From contig NZ_MRTQ01000002.1 of NCBI RefSeq assembly GCF_001956215.1, positions 124,001 to 188,000 on the forward strand: a stretch of 64,000 nucleotides of DNA. The letters run 5' to 3'. Within the stretch, counting starts at the first letter, position 1. Each line of letters opens with the position of its first letter. The DNA comes from Paenibacillus sp. FSL R5-0490 (GTDB lineage: Bacteria > Bacillota > Bacilli > Bacillales > Cytobacillaceae). The position numbers and the translations under genes are program-made. This document shows, one piece after another, positions 1-8,847 of the stretch. The notes below the pieces were generated by a model. It did no database searches and was not told the DNA's origin. It was given only the letters and a program-made list of their open reading frames with translations.

Positions 1-418
1 CCCCAATGTTATGAAACATAATGGCCAGGACAGCCGGAAAAGGACCAAGCCCAAGAGCCGTCAAAAGAATCAAACCAAAAACAATTTCAGGGATGGATCG
101 GACAAAGCTGAGGCCGACTCGGGTTATATGGTAAACAAACTTTGAGCCGGAAGTATTTTTGGCGGCCATAAAGCTTAAGGGAAGTCCGATAATAAGCCCG
201 AAGAAACTTCCCAGAAAAGCCATGGCCAATGTTTCCAGACTGTCTTCCAGTATCCTTGGAAGGAGAGAAAAATCCATCGGGAACCAATGGGACAGGAAAT
301 CAATCATGTTGCGGAAGTCTCTGAATTTCGATAAGTCGAATTCTGTCAGCTTCATGCTTAGAAAAATGAATAAAGCCAACACGGTATATGTTAATATGCT
401 GCGTTTTTTAAACCACAA
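1..418 (-). CDS. phnE: PhnE-type ABC transporter permease, 3' end outside the window
   Basis: Read on the minus strand from a TTG at 418, 11 nt after the phnD-like stop, with an AGGG about 10 nt upstream. The 139 visible codons run open to the window edge. They give an N-terminal membrane segment, then a typical binding-protein-dependent permease core with alternating hydrophobic stretches and RSIPEIVFGLILL, a pattern characteristic of PhnE permeases. It would form the membrane channel for the upstream substrate-binding lipoprotein. The C-terminal half and any ATPase gene lie outside. The substrate need not be phosphonate (see phnD). The start codon is the least certain point. Confidence 0.85.
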   Translation of the reverse strand, partial: MWFKKRSILTYTVLALFIFLSMKLTEFDLSKFRDFRNMIDFLSHWFPMDFSLLPRILEDSLETLAMAFLGSFFGLIIGLPLSFMAAKNTSGSKFVYHITRVGLSFVRSIPEIVFGLILLTALGLGPFPAVLAIMFHNIG

Positions 419-429
419 TCTTATCAGCC

Positions 430-1332
430 CTATTCTTTAATAAGTCCCTCTTTTAGGGCAGCCTGACGGATGCTTTCATAATCTTCGTTGCTTGCTTCAG
501 TAAATCCGCTTGCACCGAATGCATCCAGAATTTCGGGATCTTCAATAGCAAGAAAAGCTTCCTTCAATGCTTTAATGGTTTCTTCATCAGTGTTTTCATG
601 TACAGCCCAAGGGTACTGGAAAAGCTTTTCTGATTTCCAGATCGTTTTAAACTGCTCTCCATCTACTTTTCCTGAATCCACTAATTGATTATAAATGGCG
701 CTGTCGATCGCACCGGCATCCACCTGTTTATTTTGAACTGCCAATGCAGTAGCGTCATGTGAGCCCGTGAATCGGACGGATTTAAAGCTGTGTTCATCCT
801 CTGATTGGTAAACGTCACGGTCCTTTAATTCTATGGATGGGATAAGGGATCCTGACGTTGAATTGATATCACCGAAGGCAAAGTCAGCTTCACTGCTGTT
901 TTTCAATAAATCTTCAAGTGAGTTCCATGGATTGTCCTTGTGGGTAATGATATATGAATAATAGAATGGTTCTCCATCAATTAGCTGTGTAATAATGGCT
1001 TTGGCACCGCTCTTCTCATGGGCAACAACATATGTTAATGGGCCGAAGTATGCCATATCAATTTTATCGTAGTTCATGGCTTCCACTACCCCGTTATAAT
1101 CCGGATAAACTTCGACAGCTACTTCCCGATCGAGTTTATCAGATAAGGTTGACTGTAATTTCTCCATGGCAGCTTCCATCGATCCCTCTGTTTGAACAGG
1201 GATGACCCCAATGGTGAACTTTTCTTTCGATTGATCTTTTCCATTTTTATCTGTGTTATCTGTTTCATTTCCGCTGCAGGCTGACAAAAGCATCATTGAG
1301 AAGATAGTCAGGAGCATTAAGAATTTTTTCAT
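430..1332 (-). CDS. phnD: PhnD-family substrate-binding lipoprotein (phosphonate or possibly selenium oxyanion importer)
   Basis: A 300-residue extracellular solute-binding lipoprotein. It begins with a hydrophobic signal peptide and the lipobox LSAC (Cys at residue 19), followed by a charged linker. The PhnD-family anion-binding segments are visible as YFGP (about residue 95), STSGS (about 160) and SHDATALAV (about 190). AAGGAAGTGC precedes the ATG. It lies 61 nt downstream of selD on the same strand with only a terminator between, and no clear promoter of its own is visible in about 35 free bases. A PhnD-family clade found beside selD has been annotated as putative selenate-binding; that assignment is recalled, not tested here. 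Confidence 0.85.
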   Translation of the reverse strand: MKKFLMLLTIFSMMLLSACSGNETDNTDKNGKDQSKEKFTIGVIPVQTEGSMEAAMEKLQSTLSDKLDREVAVEVYPDYNGVVEAMNYDKIDMAYFGPLTYVVAHEKSGAKAIITQLIDGEPFYYSYIITHKDNPWNSLEDLLKNSSEADFAFGDINSTSGSLIPSIELKDRDVYQSEDEHSFKSVRFTGSHDATALAVQNKQVDAGAIDSAIYNQLVDSGKVDGEQFKTIWKSEKLFQYPWAVHENTDEETIKALKEAFLAIEDPEILDAFGASGFTEASNEDYESIRQAALKEGLIKE

Positions 1333-1367
1333 GTTAGCACTTCCTTATTTTGTTTTTTAGTAAAGGT

Positions 1368-1395
1368 AAAAAAGGACTCTGTTCGAGTCCTTTTT
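1368..1395 (-). terminator. Intrinsic terminator overlapping the selD stop
   Basis: A GGACTC/GAGTCC stem with a five-base loop, flanked by A and T runs, overlaps the last codon of selD. Reading on the minus strand ends in a T run just before the phnD-like gene, so the two are either separated or linked by read-through. Confidence 0.8.
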
Positions 1396-2443
1396 AGATC
1401 ACCGTAATCTTTCCGGGATTTTGATCTGTGACTGTTCCAATGATGGAAGCCCATTCTACACCTTTTTCCTTCAGGTCATTTAGGAGGGGTTCAGCTTCTG
1501 ATTCAGGAACGGTTATTAAAAGTCCTCCTGATGTTATAGCATCACAAAGAATCACTTGGTCAACATCATCAATATTTTCGTATTGAATACGTCCGGAGAG
1601 CCATTTATGATTCTTTTTAGAGCCGCCGGGAATAATGTTCTGCTGGGCAAGCTCCCTGGTTTTTGGAAGAACAGGCACGGCTGTGCTTTCAATGGTTAAT
1701 CCTGTGCCGCTTCCTTCTGCGATCTCCATCGCATGGCCGAGAAGGCCAAAACCAGTAATGTCTGTGCAGGCATTAACCTGGTAGTTATCCATAGCCTCAG
1801 CTGCCTCTTTATTTAAAGCAGCCATCACTTCCATCACACGGTCAATGCCTTCCTGATCCAGCATATCCCTTTTAATCGCTTGAGTAAGAATGCCGACGCC
1901 AATCGGCTTGGTTAAGATCAGTTTGTCGCCAGGCTTGGCTGCTGCATTTGTTCTTATCCGTTCAGGATGCACGGTTCCTGTAACAGATAAACCGAATTTT
2001 GGCTCCTGGTCGTCAATGGAGTGCCCTCCAACTAACACAGCACCGGATTCTTTCACTTTATCGGATGCTCCAGCCAGAATGTCTGCAAGTATGCTTTTAT
2101 CCAGTTTGCTGATAGGGAAACCTACAATATTCATGACGGTTATAGGCTTGCCGCCCATAGCGTAAATATCACTCAGCGAATTGGCTGCGGCGATTTGGCC
2201 GAACATGTAGGGGTCATCAACGATAGGAGTGAAGAAATCCAGTGTCTGCACAAGGGCAGTTTCATCATTTATTTTATATACGCCTGCATCATCCGATGTA
2301 TCCAATCCTACCAGGAGGTTGGGGTCAGGTACAGACTTAGGCAAATGACGCAGAACCTGCGCCAGGTCTTCAGGACCAATTTTGCATCCTCAGCCGCCTT
2401 TTGTTGATAAAGAAGTCAGTTTCACGATTTCTTCTCTCGACAT
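1394..2443 (-). CDS. selD: Selenophosphate synthetase, selenocysteine-containing (UGA at codon 18)
   Basis: Makes selenophosphate from selenide and ATP, the selenium donor for selenocysteine and other selenium products. A conventional reading starts only at residue 34 (MPKSVPDPNLLVG). Upstream in the same frame the sequence reads MSREEIVKLTSLSTKGG, then TGA (2392-2390), then GCKIGPEDLAQVLRHL. This is exactly the SelD N-terminus, with TGA at the catalytic Cys/Sec position. The start at 2443 has AAGGAG 9 nt ahead. With TGA read as selenocysteine the protein is 349 residues, normal for SelD. The GLDTSDDAGVY and GPCTDITGFGLLGH-like motifs are present. It lies 20 nt after the glycosyltransferase gene, so the two probably share a transcript. 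The host must decode UGA as Sec; selA, selB and selC are not in the window. Confidence 0.95.
2349..2392 (-). promoter_or_regulatory. UGA Sec codon and candidate bacterial SECIS
   Basis: The in-frame TGA at 2392-2390 is followed on the minus strand by two small hairpins: GGTC-CTGAA-GACC (2377-2365) and CGCAG-GTT-CTGCG (2361-2349). The apical loops lie about 17 and 33 nt past the TGA, inside the usual distance for bacterial SECIS elements. Which one SelB would bind is not decided by eye. Confidence 0.7.
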
Positions 2444-2463
2444 AGTTCTCACTCCTTGCTCAT

Positions 2464-3477
2464 TTATTGTTTACTTGGGGACTTTTCAAAGATGATTTCG
2501 TAAATGTTTTGAAGGGTTTTAGCTTCATATTCCGAAGAATGACTGCCCTCCACGTAGAGTTTGGCAGCATGCCCCAATTTTATCCTCAATTCGTTATTAT
2601 TCACTAGTTTGTCTGCATAATCAAGAAATTCGACCGGATTAGTGTAGATTAAACCCGTTTCCTGATGTGAAATGATATTCCTGTTGCCAAGGTTATCGGC
2701 TGCAAGAACAGGAAGGCTATACCCCATTGCTTCTAAAATGGCAGCAGGCTGGCCTTCAGAATGGGATGTGTTTAAAACGGCATCCGCTTGCCTGTATAGC
2801 TCTCCCATATGGTGATGCGGGATCTGGCCGAGATATTGAACCCATTCTTTATTTTTTTCAGTAAGGGTCTTTACGATATTCCCCTCTTCTTCTTCAATTA
2901 TGGGACCCGCCAGCCAAAGACGGATGTGGGGATTCTTTTCATACAACACTTTAAGCTTTTCGATGGCAAAAGGAATATTCTTCACGTTGCGGATTCCTGC
3001 CGGCAGCAAAAATAAAAAAGTGCCATGTTCTTTTTTATAGTCGGCACAAGCTTCAGAAAATATTACAGTGCCCTGATGGATAACGCTGATTTTATCTTTT
3101 GCTTCAGGAACTTCACCTGCCAGTACAAGCTTAGCTTCTTCATCAAAAACATGTATAGCTTCGGCATTGTTAACGGTTTGAATGACTACGGTTTTCTTCA
3201 CCGGGTCATAAAGGTCGATATTTAAATCAGTGCCGGTCATGGTTACGACATATCTTTCAGGTTTTTCACCGAGCCCCTTCATGAATTGGCCAAACCGATA
3301 AGCGTTAAAGCCATGCACAATATCGGCTTTTGGCAGGCTGGATAATTTGCAGCCGTCTGTGATATTGATTATTTCAGTCTCAATGCCCAGCTTATTAAGG
3401 TTATCGGATATACGCTGAACAGTAACTGTGTTCCCTCTTGCCTGGTGAAAATTCGGGCTTGCCAGAAGTACTTTCAT
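2464..3477 (-). CDS. GT-B glycosyltransferase, SenB-like (candidate selenosugar synthase)
   Basis: A 337-residue two-domain GT-B glycosyltransferase. The ATG at 3477 (MKVLLASPNF) has AAGGA at good spacing; an in-frame GTG at 3492 is less likely. The N-terminal domain has RGNTVTVQRI near residue 14 and VTMTGTDLN near residue 83, which recall the GNRVTA and ALTGTDLY signatures of SenB. The C-terminal domain has a sugar-nucleotide site (SEGQPAAILEAMGYSLPVLA). SenB joins a UDP-sugar to selenophosphate-derived selenium. The direct linkage to selD (20 nt) supports that reading. The similarity is by recollection of motifs, so a generic glycosyltransferase remains possible. No SenA/EgtB-like gene is nearby. 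Confidence 0.75.
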   Translation of the reverse strand: MKVLLASPNFHQARGNTVTVQRISDNLNKLGIETEIINITDGCKLSSLPKADIVHGFNAYRFGQFMKGLGEKPERYVVTMTGTDLNIDLYDPVKKTVVIQTVNNAEAIHVFDEEAKLVLAGEVPEAKDKISVIHQGTVIFSEACADYKKEHGTFLFLLPAGIRNVKNIPFAIEKLKVLYEKNPHIRLWLAGPIIEEEEGNIVKTLTEKNKEWVQYLGQIPHHHMGELYRQADAVLNTSHSEGQPAAILEAMGYSLPVLAADNLGNRNIISHQETGLIYTNPVEFLDYADKLVNNNELRIKLGHAAKLYVEGSHSSEYEAKTLQNIYEIIFEKSPSKQ

Positions 3478-3610
3478 CCTTTCATCCTTCACAATTTATT
3501 TGCATTATCTTCATTTTAATTAAAGTTTGCATCAATTATTGCAGGAATATTTCATCCTGTCCATTAATTGTATTTCAGCAGGCTTTTCTTTTAATTATGA
3601 CTGTAGAAAA

Positions 3611-3636
3611 GCCTGTTTCTATACCAAGAAACAGGC
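3611..3636 (-). terminator. Terminator after pepF
   Basis: A perfect 10-bp stem (GCCTGTTTCT/AGAAACAGGC) with a 6-nt loop, followed on the minus strand by TTTTCT. The outer GCCTG arm can also pair with a second inverted copy further downstream (about 3582-3590), giving nested alternatives. Confidence 0.85.
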
Positions 3637-3645
3637 CCAATCCTT

Positions 3646-5433
3646 CTATTGGTTTCCGAATTCTTCTACAAGATCTCTGAATTTCCGAAGGGAGTTTTCA
3701 ATAGGATATGGAGAAATCAGATCCACTCCGGTTTTCTTTAACAGCTCCAGCGGATAATCGGCGCTTCCGCTTTTTAAGAACTCCAGATAGTTTTGCAGCG
3801 TTTCATTGTCTCCTTCAAGAATTTTCGCTGCCAAATGAATGGCAGACGCAAATCCGGTTGCGTACTTATACACATAAAATGGACGGTAAAAATGAGGGAT
3901 CCTGGCCCAGCCGAATTTCACTTCTTCATCAAAAACAATTTCATCCCCGTTATATTCACGGAATAAACGTTCGTAAATTCCGCTGAAAACCTCAGCGTTA
4001 AGCGGCGCTCCCCTTTCCGCTAATTCATGGGTTTTCATCTCAAACTCAGCAAACATAACTTGAGTAAAGAAGGTTCCTTTAAACTGATCAATAAAATAAT
4101 TAAGGAGATGCCTGCGGACATCTTTATCCTTCTCCGTGTTCAGCAGATAATGAATCAGGAGCACTTCATTCACTGTTGAAGCGACCTCCGCCACAAAGAT
4201 GCTATAACGGGCGGTGATCTGCGGCTGGTGCTGTGAGCTCAGCTTACTGTGGACACCATGCCCGCATTCATGAGCAAGTGTAAAAAGGCTGTCCAGATCA
4301 TCACGGTGATTCAGGAGGATATAAGGATGAACTCCATAAATGCCGAGATTATAGGCACCTGACCGCTTCCCTGGAGTTTCCCGCACATCAATATAGCGGC
4401 CTGACTTAAATTCCTTCAGAATAGAAATATAATCATCCCCAAGAGGCTCGAGCGCTTTACACATGGTGTCATAAGCTTCTTCATAGGAAATTTCAGGTTT
4501 GACACCCTTTACTAAAGGAACACTTAGATCATATTGCCTCAGCTCGTCAATGCCTAACTGTTCCTTGCGTATCGCAGTATACTGATGCATTGCATCGATA
4601 TTTTTTTTAGTCGTCTCAATTAGATTGACATACACTTCCTTTGGCACCTGATCACCGAATAGTCCTTTTTCAAGTGCTGAAGGATAATTACGGATTTTGG
4701 CCATGGTGACATTGTTTTTTATCGCTGCAGAAAGGGTGGAAGCAATGGAGTTCTTAAGCTGCACATAGGGCTGGTAATAGGCCTTATAGGCTTCTTTTCT
4801 CTTTTCCCGGTCTTCTTCTTCCATGATTTTCGCATACATGCCCCGCGTCAGTTCAACCTTCTCGCCATCCTCTTTTGTTACATCGCCAAACTTTATATCT
4901 GCATTATTCATCATTCCAAAAGTATGGCTGGGAACCGAAAGTGCTTCGCCGAGATGGGACAGGACTTCCTCCTTGTCTTTATTAAGGACATGCGGCTTAT
5001 AGCGGAAGGATTCGAGCAAGTCCTCCTCAAAGTATTTCAAGCCCTTTTCCTCAGCAATATAGCTCTTCAGTGTTTCCTCATCAAGGCTTAAGAGAAATGG
5101 CATAAAAAAAGAAGTGGAAGAACTGACTTTGACGCTTAATTGCTTTGCCCTGTCTACATAGGCCTGCGAAACTGTCACACGTGTGTCTTCATCGGTTTTC
5201 AGCATCGCATATGCATACAGCTTATTAAATATGTAAGAGAGTTTTTCTTTTTTTTCTAGGTATTGATAAAGTGAATGACCATCATGAATCTGTCCGTCAA
5301 AGGTTTTCAGCTTATCGGCCAGTTGTTCAATAAGCTTGTAATCATCTTCCCATGTCTCCATGCTTGGGTATATGTCTTCCAGATTCCATTTTTCATCCAG
5401 CGGAACGTCATTTCTGTCTTTGAATGTTTTCAT
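3646..5433 (-). CDS. pepF: Oligoendopeptidase F (M3 family)
   Basis: A 595-residue cytosolic zinc metallopeptidase that cuts short peptides. The zinc-binding motif HECGH lies in LAHECGHGVHS at about residue 390, with the downstream Glu ligand region following. Length and the N-terminal helical PepF domain match the M3B oligoendopeptidase family. AAAGGAG precedes the ATG. It is monocistronic by appearance, with a terminator just beyond. A second M3 peptidase is at 54797-56611, so the genome has at least two. Confidence 0.95.
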   Translation of the reverse strand: MKTFKDRNDVPLDEKWNLEDIYPSMETWEDDYKLIEQLADKLKTFDGQIHDGHSLYQYLEKKEKLSYIFNKLYAYAMLKTDEDTRVTVSQAYVDRAKQLSVKVSSSTSFFMPFLLSLDEETLKSYIAEEKGLKYFEEDLLESFRYKPHVLNKDKEEVLSHLGEALSVPSHTFGMMNNADIKFGDVTKEDGEKVELTRGMYAKIMEEEDREKRKEAYKAYYQPYVQLKNSIASTLSAAIKNNVTMAKIRNYPSALEKGLFGDQVPKEVYVNLIETTKKNIDAMHQYTAIRKEQLGIDELRQYDLSVPLVKGVKPEISYEEAYDTMCKALEPLGDDYISILKEFKSGRYIDVRETPGKRSGAYNLGIYGVHPYILLNHRDDLDSLFTLAHECGHGVHSKLSSQHQPQITARYSIFVAEVASTVNEVLLIHYLLNTEKDKDVRRHLLNYFIDQFKGTFFTQVMFAEFEMKTHELAERGAPLNAEVFSGIYERLFREYNGDEIVFDEEVKFGWARIPHFYRPFYVYKYATGFASAIHLAAKILEGDNETLQNYLEFLKSGSADYPLELLKKTGVDLISPYPIENSLRKFRDLVEEFGNQ

Positions 5434-5565
5434 TCTAATTAACTCCTTTACAGCAAACTGTTTTTTATTAATAAACTATATTCAAAAGTTATCGCAAAAA
5501 CCCTTCCACATTTTTGATTTTATCACTTATGGCCATTAAAATAATGTTGAAAGGATGTGGACGGT

Positions 5566-6372
5566 TTGGCGATTACTCTGCCTCATATAGAAGACTCAAA
5601 CAATACTGTGTATTTTCCTCCGGCGGGTCATTTTGAAACGTTTCAGGATGATGCCCATTATGAAGAGAAAGTCAGGGAATGGGGATTATCAACTACAAGG
5701 GAAGTTAAAAAGGAATTCTGGTATAAAGAAAAAACACAGCAGCGTCTTGTTACGGTTAAAGGGTATCAGACGTACGGGGAGTCTGGAGATTTTTATACAA
5801 TTATAATCGAGTTTCAGGATGGGAATCTGAGCTGCATACATCCGGCTTATCTTAAGGAGATGCAGTCTCCGAGCTTTGGGAAAGCACTGGCTGCTGATTT
5901 TGGGGATATCACTTCAGCTCCTTCTGAAAAAGCTTCAAAAAAAGCCACAGAGAAGTCTGTTGAAGAAACAAAGAAATCTGCTGAAAACAGCAAAAGTGAT
6001 AGATCGGCAGCCAAAAAAGCCAAAAAGGAAAAACAGCCTGCATTGGAGCTGCCGGCAGATAAGGTTCACTTTACAGCTAAAGTTAAGCAGCTTGCCCTGA
6101 GCTGGAACCATTTCAATGAAGCCAATGATGAAGTCATCATACTTGAAGATCTTATTATTCAGGAGGACGAACCGATTGAAGTTGGGCTTGGCTGGTGTTC
6201 CCATTCGAAAACGTTAAAGAAATTTGAACTTCAGCCAGGTGAAAGTCTCGAATTCGATGGGAAAATAGTTAAAAAGAAATTGCCTAAAGGGAAAGACTGT
6301 GACGAAGAATTCATTATTGAAGAACCTGTTTTATACAAGGTTAATAATCCATCAAAAATCAAAAAAAGCTAA
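5566..6372 (+). CDS. Uncharacterised two-domain protein with Lys/Ala-rich linker
   Basis: I do not recognise this family. The TTG at 5566 fits the upstream AAAGGATG better than the in-frame GTG at 5557, which lies only 2 nt from the Shine-Dalgarno. The product is about 268 residues. It has an N-terminal globular domain of about 110 residues with aromatic-rich strands, a low-complexity Lys/Ala/Ser/Glu linker (roughly residues 120-165), and a C-terminal beta-rich domain containing WCSHS and repeated acidic patches. No signal peptide or membrane segment is seen, so it is probably cytosolic. It is divergent from pepF and convergent with the hemerythrin gene. Confidence 0.75.
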   Translation: MAITLPHIEDSNNTVYFPPAGHFETFQDDAHYEEKVREWGLSTTREVKKEFWYKEKTQQRLVTVKGYQTYGESGDFYTIIIEFQDGNLSCIHPAYLKEMQSPSFGKALAADFGDITSAPSEKASKKATEKSVEETKKSAENSKSDRSAAKKAKKEKQPALELPADKVHFTAKVKQLALSWNHFNEANDEVIILEDLIIQEDEPIEVGLGWCSHSKTLKKFELQPGESLEFDGKIVKKKLPKGKDCDEEFIIEEPVLYKVNNPSKIKKS

Positions 6373-6398
6373 AGAGCATCACGCTCTTAGCTTTTTTT
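6362..6398. terminator. Bidirectional terminator between convergent genes
   Basis: AAAAAAAGCTAAAGAGC pairs with GCTCTTAGCTTTTTTT across a short loop. The T run works in both directions. It covers the stop of the upstream gene. Confidence 0.9.
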
Positions 6399-6400
6399 GA

Positions 6401-7432
6401 TTAAGAAAGAATCCTTTTCTCTCCCTCGATTTCCTGTATGGGACTGATGTTTTGTGTGAATTCAAGGGTTCCCATATAATGCCCGTTATCATCCCGTACG
6501 GCAAAATAACGGATATAAACATATTTATCTCTGAATTTGATCCAGAAATCTTCAGAGTCTTTTCGTCCTTCCTTGAAATCCTTCAGCAATTCCTCCACTA
6601 CATGTACACTGCGGGGCGGATGGCAATTCTGAACGGTTCGCCCAATCACGGCTTTTGTCCTGGCAAATATTCTTTCCTTGCCATGAGAGAAATACCGGAC
6701 AACGTCATCATGGTCAATAAAAGTGATATCAACAGGCAAGTGATTAAATAACAGCTCCATCTGCTTTAAGGACAAAATGCCGGTTTCCATTTTGATGTAG
6801 CCTTCTGATATGGCATTCCCGTCAATCCCTTTCCGTTCGGGCTTCCATTCCTTTTCTGGGCCGGTCAGACAGAAGCCAATCTCGTCGCTTTCATGGGCGA
6901 TCTTTACCCATTCATCTTCTGTAAGATTTTTTAAAGCCATTGGGAAAAGAATATTTTCCTCCCTGTAAATCATGGCACTAACTTCATTGAAAACGAAACG
7001 GACTGCATTGATGACCTTTTGCTTGTCCCCCTCGTATTGAGTGAGAAGGTTCCTGGCTTCCTTTATGCCATCCCTGATAAAGTCATCGATGCTCCACATA
7101 TTATTGGTTGGTCCATAAATTCCGTACTTCTCCAGGTATGGAAAAAGCAGATTTTCCTTTCGGCTGTAATGCTTATCAAGATCAAGGAGCAGGATGAAGT
7201 CTTCTAATAGAGCATAAACATTATCCTCATGATCCTCCTGGATGAACGCCTCGAGATGGACCTTAACATTTTCTCTCAAATGATTATCAATTGCCTTATT
7301 CTCCCGGGTGAAAGTATGAATGGGATGTCCTGGCTGTTCTTCCGGTTTAGGATGAACAGCTGCTTCATCACTTCTATGAATAGAATGGCTGTGATGGTCC
7401 GGATGCTCACGGTTATTTATTAATTCGCTCAC
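6401..7432 (-). CDS. Hemerythrin HHE plus PAS sensor-like protein (DUF438 family)
   Basis: A 343-residue protein. The N-terminal tail is rich in His (residues 10-40). It is followed by a hemerythrin-like four-helix bundle with HLEAF, DKHYSRKENLLFPYLE and YREENILFP (about residues 50-170), which would bind a di-iron centre. A PAS domain follows (residues 220-335). Proteins of this layout are thought to sense oxygen, NO or redox state; the exact role is unknown. The start is GTG at 7432 with TAGGAGG upstream. It has its own transcript, divergent from the GH18 gene. Confidence 0.88.
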   Translation of the reverse strand: MSELINNREHPDHHSHSIHRSDEAAVHPKPEEQPGHPIHTFTRENKAIDNHLRENVKVHLEAFIQEDHEDNVYALLEDFILLLDLDKHYSRKENLLFPYLEKYGIYGPTNNMWSIDDFIRDGIKEARNLLTQYEGDKQKVINAVRFVFNEVSAMIYREENILFPMALKNLTEDEWVKIAHESDEIGFCLTGPEKEWKPERKGIDGNAISEGYIKMETGILSLKQMELLFNHLPVDITFIDHDDVVRYFSHGKERIFARTKAVIGRTVQNCHPPRSVHVVEELLKDFKEGRKDSEDFWIKFRDKYVYIRYFAVRDDNGHYMGTLEFTQNISPIQEIEGEKRILS

Positions 7433-7651
7433 TGTACAATTCCTCCTATATCATTCCTTTTTCTAGGCTGTTACTAGTGCTTATAAGGAATGTAACATGT
7501 GGAGGAAGATCGTAATGTGATGAGAATCATATATTTATTAAAAGTTTATTGTTATATGCCGGAATGGAATGTCAGCAATAAATTACCACCTCCTCCCCAT
7601 TCCCTTTTTTGTTACACTTTTAAAGGATTGAAAGATGGAGGTTTTCTAGAA

Positions 7652-8815
7652 GTGAAGAGAAATTATCAAGTTTTGATCATGATTGCTATTATTTTTTTCG
7701 GCGGATTCGCTGCCGGCATTTATTATACAAAAAACACAAGCGGACTCCAGTCTATTAAACAGCCTGCCCCTGCTTCCCAATCGGACAAACTTCCTGTTCC
7801 AAAAAAGGTTCCGGAGTTTTCAGAGATCCCGGAAAAAGTGCTGATGGGTTATGTCCAGGATTATCGCGATCCCGCTTCGATCGATTATTCAAATCTTTCT
7901 CATGTCATTTTTTCTTTTGCTCATCCTGAGAAAGACGGAAGCATTTCTTTTAATGGTGAGACGGCGCGGAATAATCTGCAGAGAGTGGTGTCGAATGCTC
8001 ACAAGCAAGATGTGAAGGCATTCCTGGCTGTGGGGGGATGGTTTCATATCAATGGCGGGGAATCCTATGATTATTTTAAACAGGCAATAGCGGAAGACTC
8101 CTCGAGAAACAGGCTGGTAACAGAACTCTCGGGGCTGGTTAAAAAGGAACACCTAGACGGAATTGATATTGATTTTGAGCATCCGCGTTCAAAGAAGGAT
8201 GCAAGATTCCTGGCTGTTTTTATCAATCATTTGAGCGGAGTGCTCCATGCAAACGGCAAGGAGCTGTCTGTTGCGGTTCATGCCAAGGTTCATAGTGTAA
8301 CAGGTACAGAGAGCGGATATGTTGTGTATGAGCCCGACATGTTCAGGAAGGTTGATTATGTGAATATCATGGCATATGACGGGCAGTGGGATGGGGGATA
8401 CAATGCCGCTAATCTTTCTCCCTATTCCTTTACAGAGAATATCGCCAATTATTGGGGCAGCCTCTTTGATTCAAAAGGGATTTCCAAGGATAAGCTGGTT
8501 CTGGGTGTTCCACTTTATGCTCAGCCGGAGGATCCTGCCGTTAAGCCGGTATCCTATCAGGCCGTCATAAACAATAATCCTGAATATGCAGCAAAAGATA
8601 GAATCAGCATGAATGGCATCAGCTATTACTATAATGGATCCGCCACCATGAAAAAGAAAACCATACTGGCTTTAAACCACGGATTCGGCGGAATGATGAT
8701 CTGGGAAGCCGGCCATGACGCAAAGCGGCCATACAGCCTCACTGGAACGATTGCTGAAGTTCTTCAAAACAAAGCAGAGCCTGTAAAGTATTATTCTGTG
8801 ATGCATACAAAATGA
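7652..8815 (+). CDS. Membrane-anchored glycosyl hydrolase family 18 protein
   Basis: A 387-residue protein with an N-terminal signal anchor (about residues 5-25), a Pro/Lys-rich spacer and a GH18 TIM barrel. The catalytic DxxDxDxE signature is DGIDIDFE at about residues 169-176, and SVAVHAK and NIMAYDG form further strands. Family members cleave chitin or peptidoglycan-type beta-1,4 N-acetylglucosamine links. The GTG at 7652 is chosen because GGAGG sits ahead of it; the frame is open another 51 codons upstream, but that stretch lacks a good ribosome binding site and any family resemblance. Confidence 0.88.
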   Translation: MKRNYQVLIMIAIIFFGGFAAGIYYTKNTSGLQSIKQPAPASQSDKLPVPKKVPEFSEIPEKVLMGYVQDYRDPASIDYSNLSHVIFSFAHPEKDGSISFNGETARNNLQRVVSNAHKQDVKAFLAVGGWFHINGGESYDYFKQAIAEDSSRNRLVTELSGLVKKEHLDGIDIDFEHPRSKKDARFLAVFINHLSGVLHANGKELSVAVHAKVHSVTGTESGYVVYEPDMFRKVDYVNIMAYDGQWDGGYNAANLSPYSFTENIANYWGSLFDSKGISKDKLVLGVPLYAQPEDPAVKPVSYQAVINNNPEYAAKDRISMNGISYYYNGSATMKKKTILALNHGFGGMMIWEAGHDAKRPYSLTGTIAEVLQNKAEPVKYYSVMHTK

Positions 8816-8816
8816 G

Positions 8817-8847
8817 AAAAGAGCAGGAAAATTCCCTGCTCCTTTTT
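8817..8847. terminator. Bidirectional terminator
   Basis: GAGCAGG/CCTGCTC stem with A/T flanks between the convergent GH18 and patatin genes. Confidence 0.88.
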
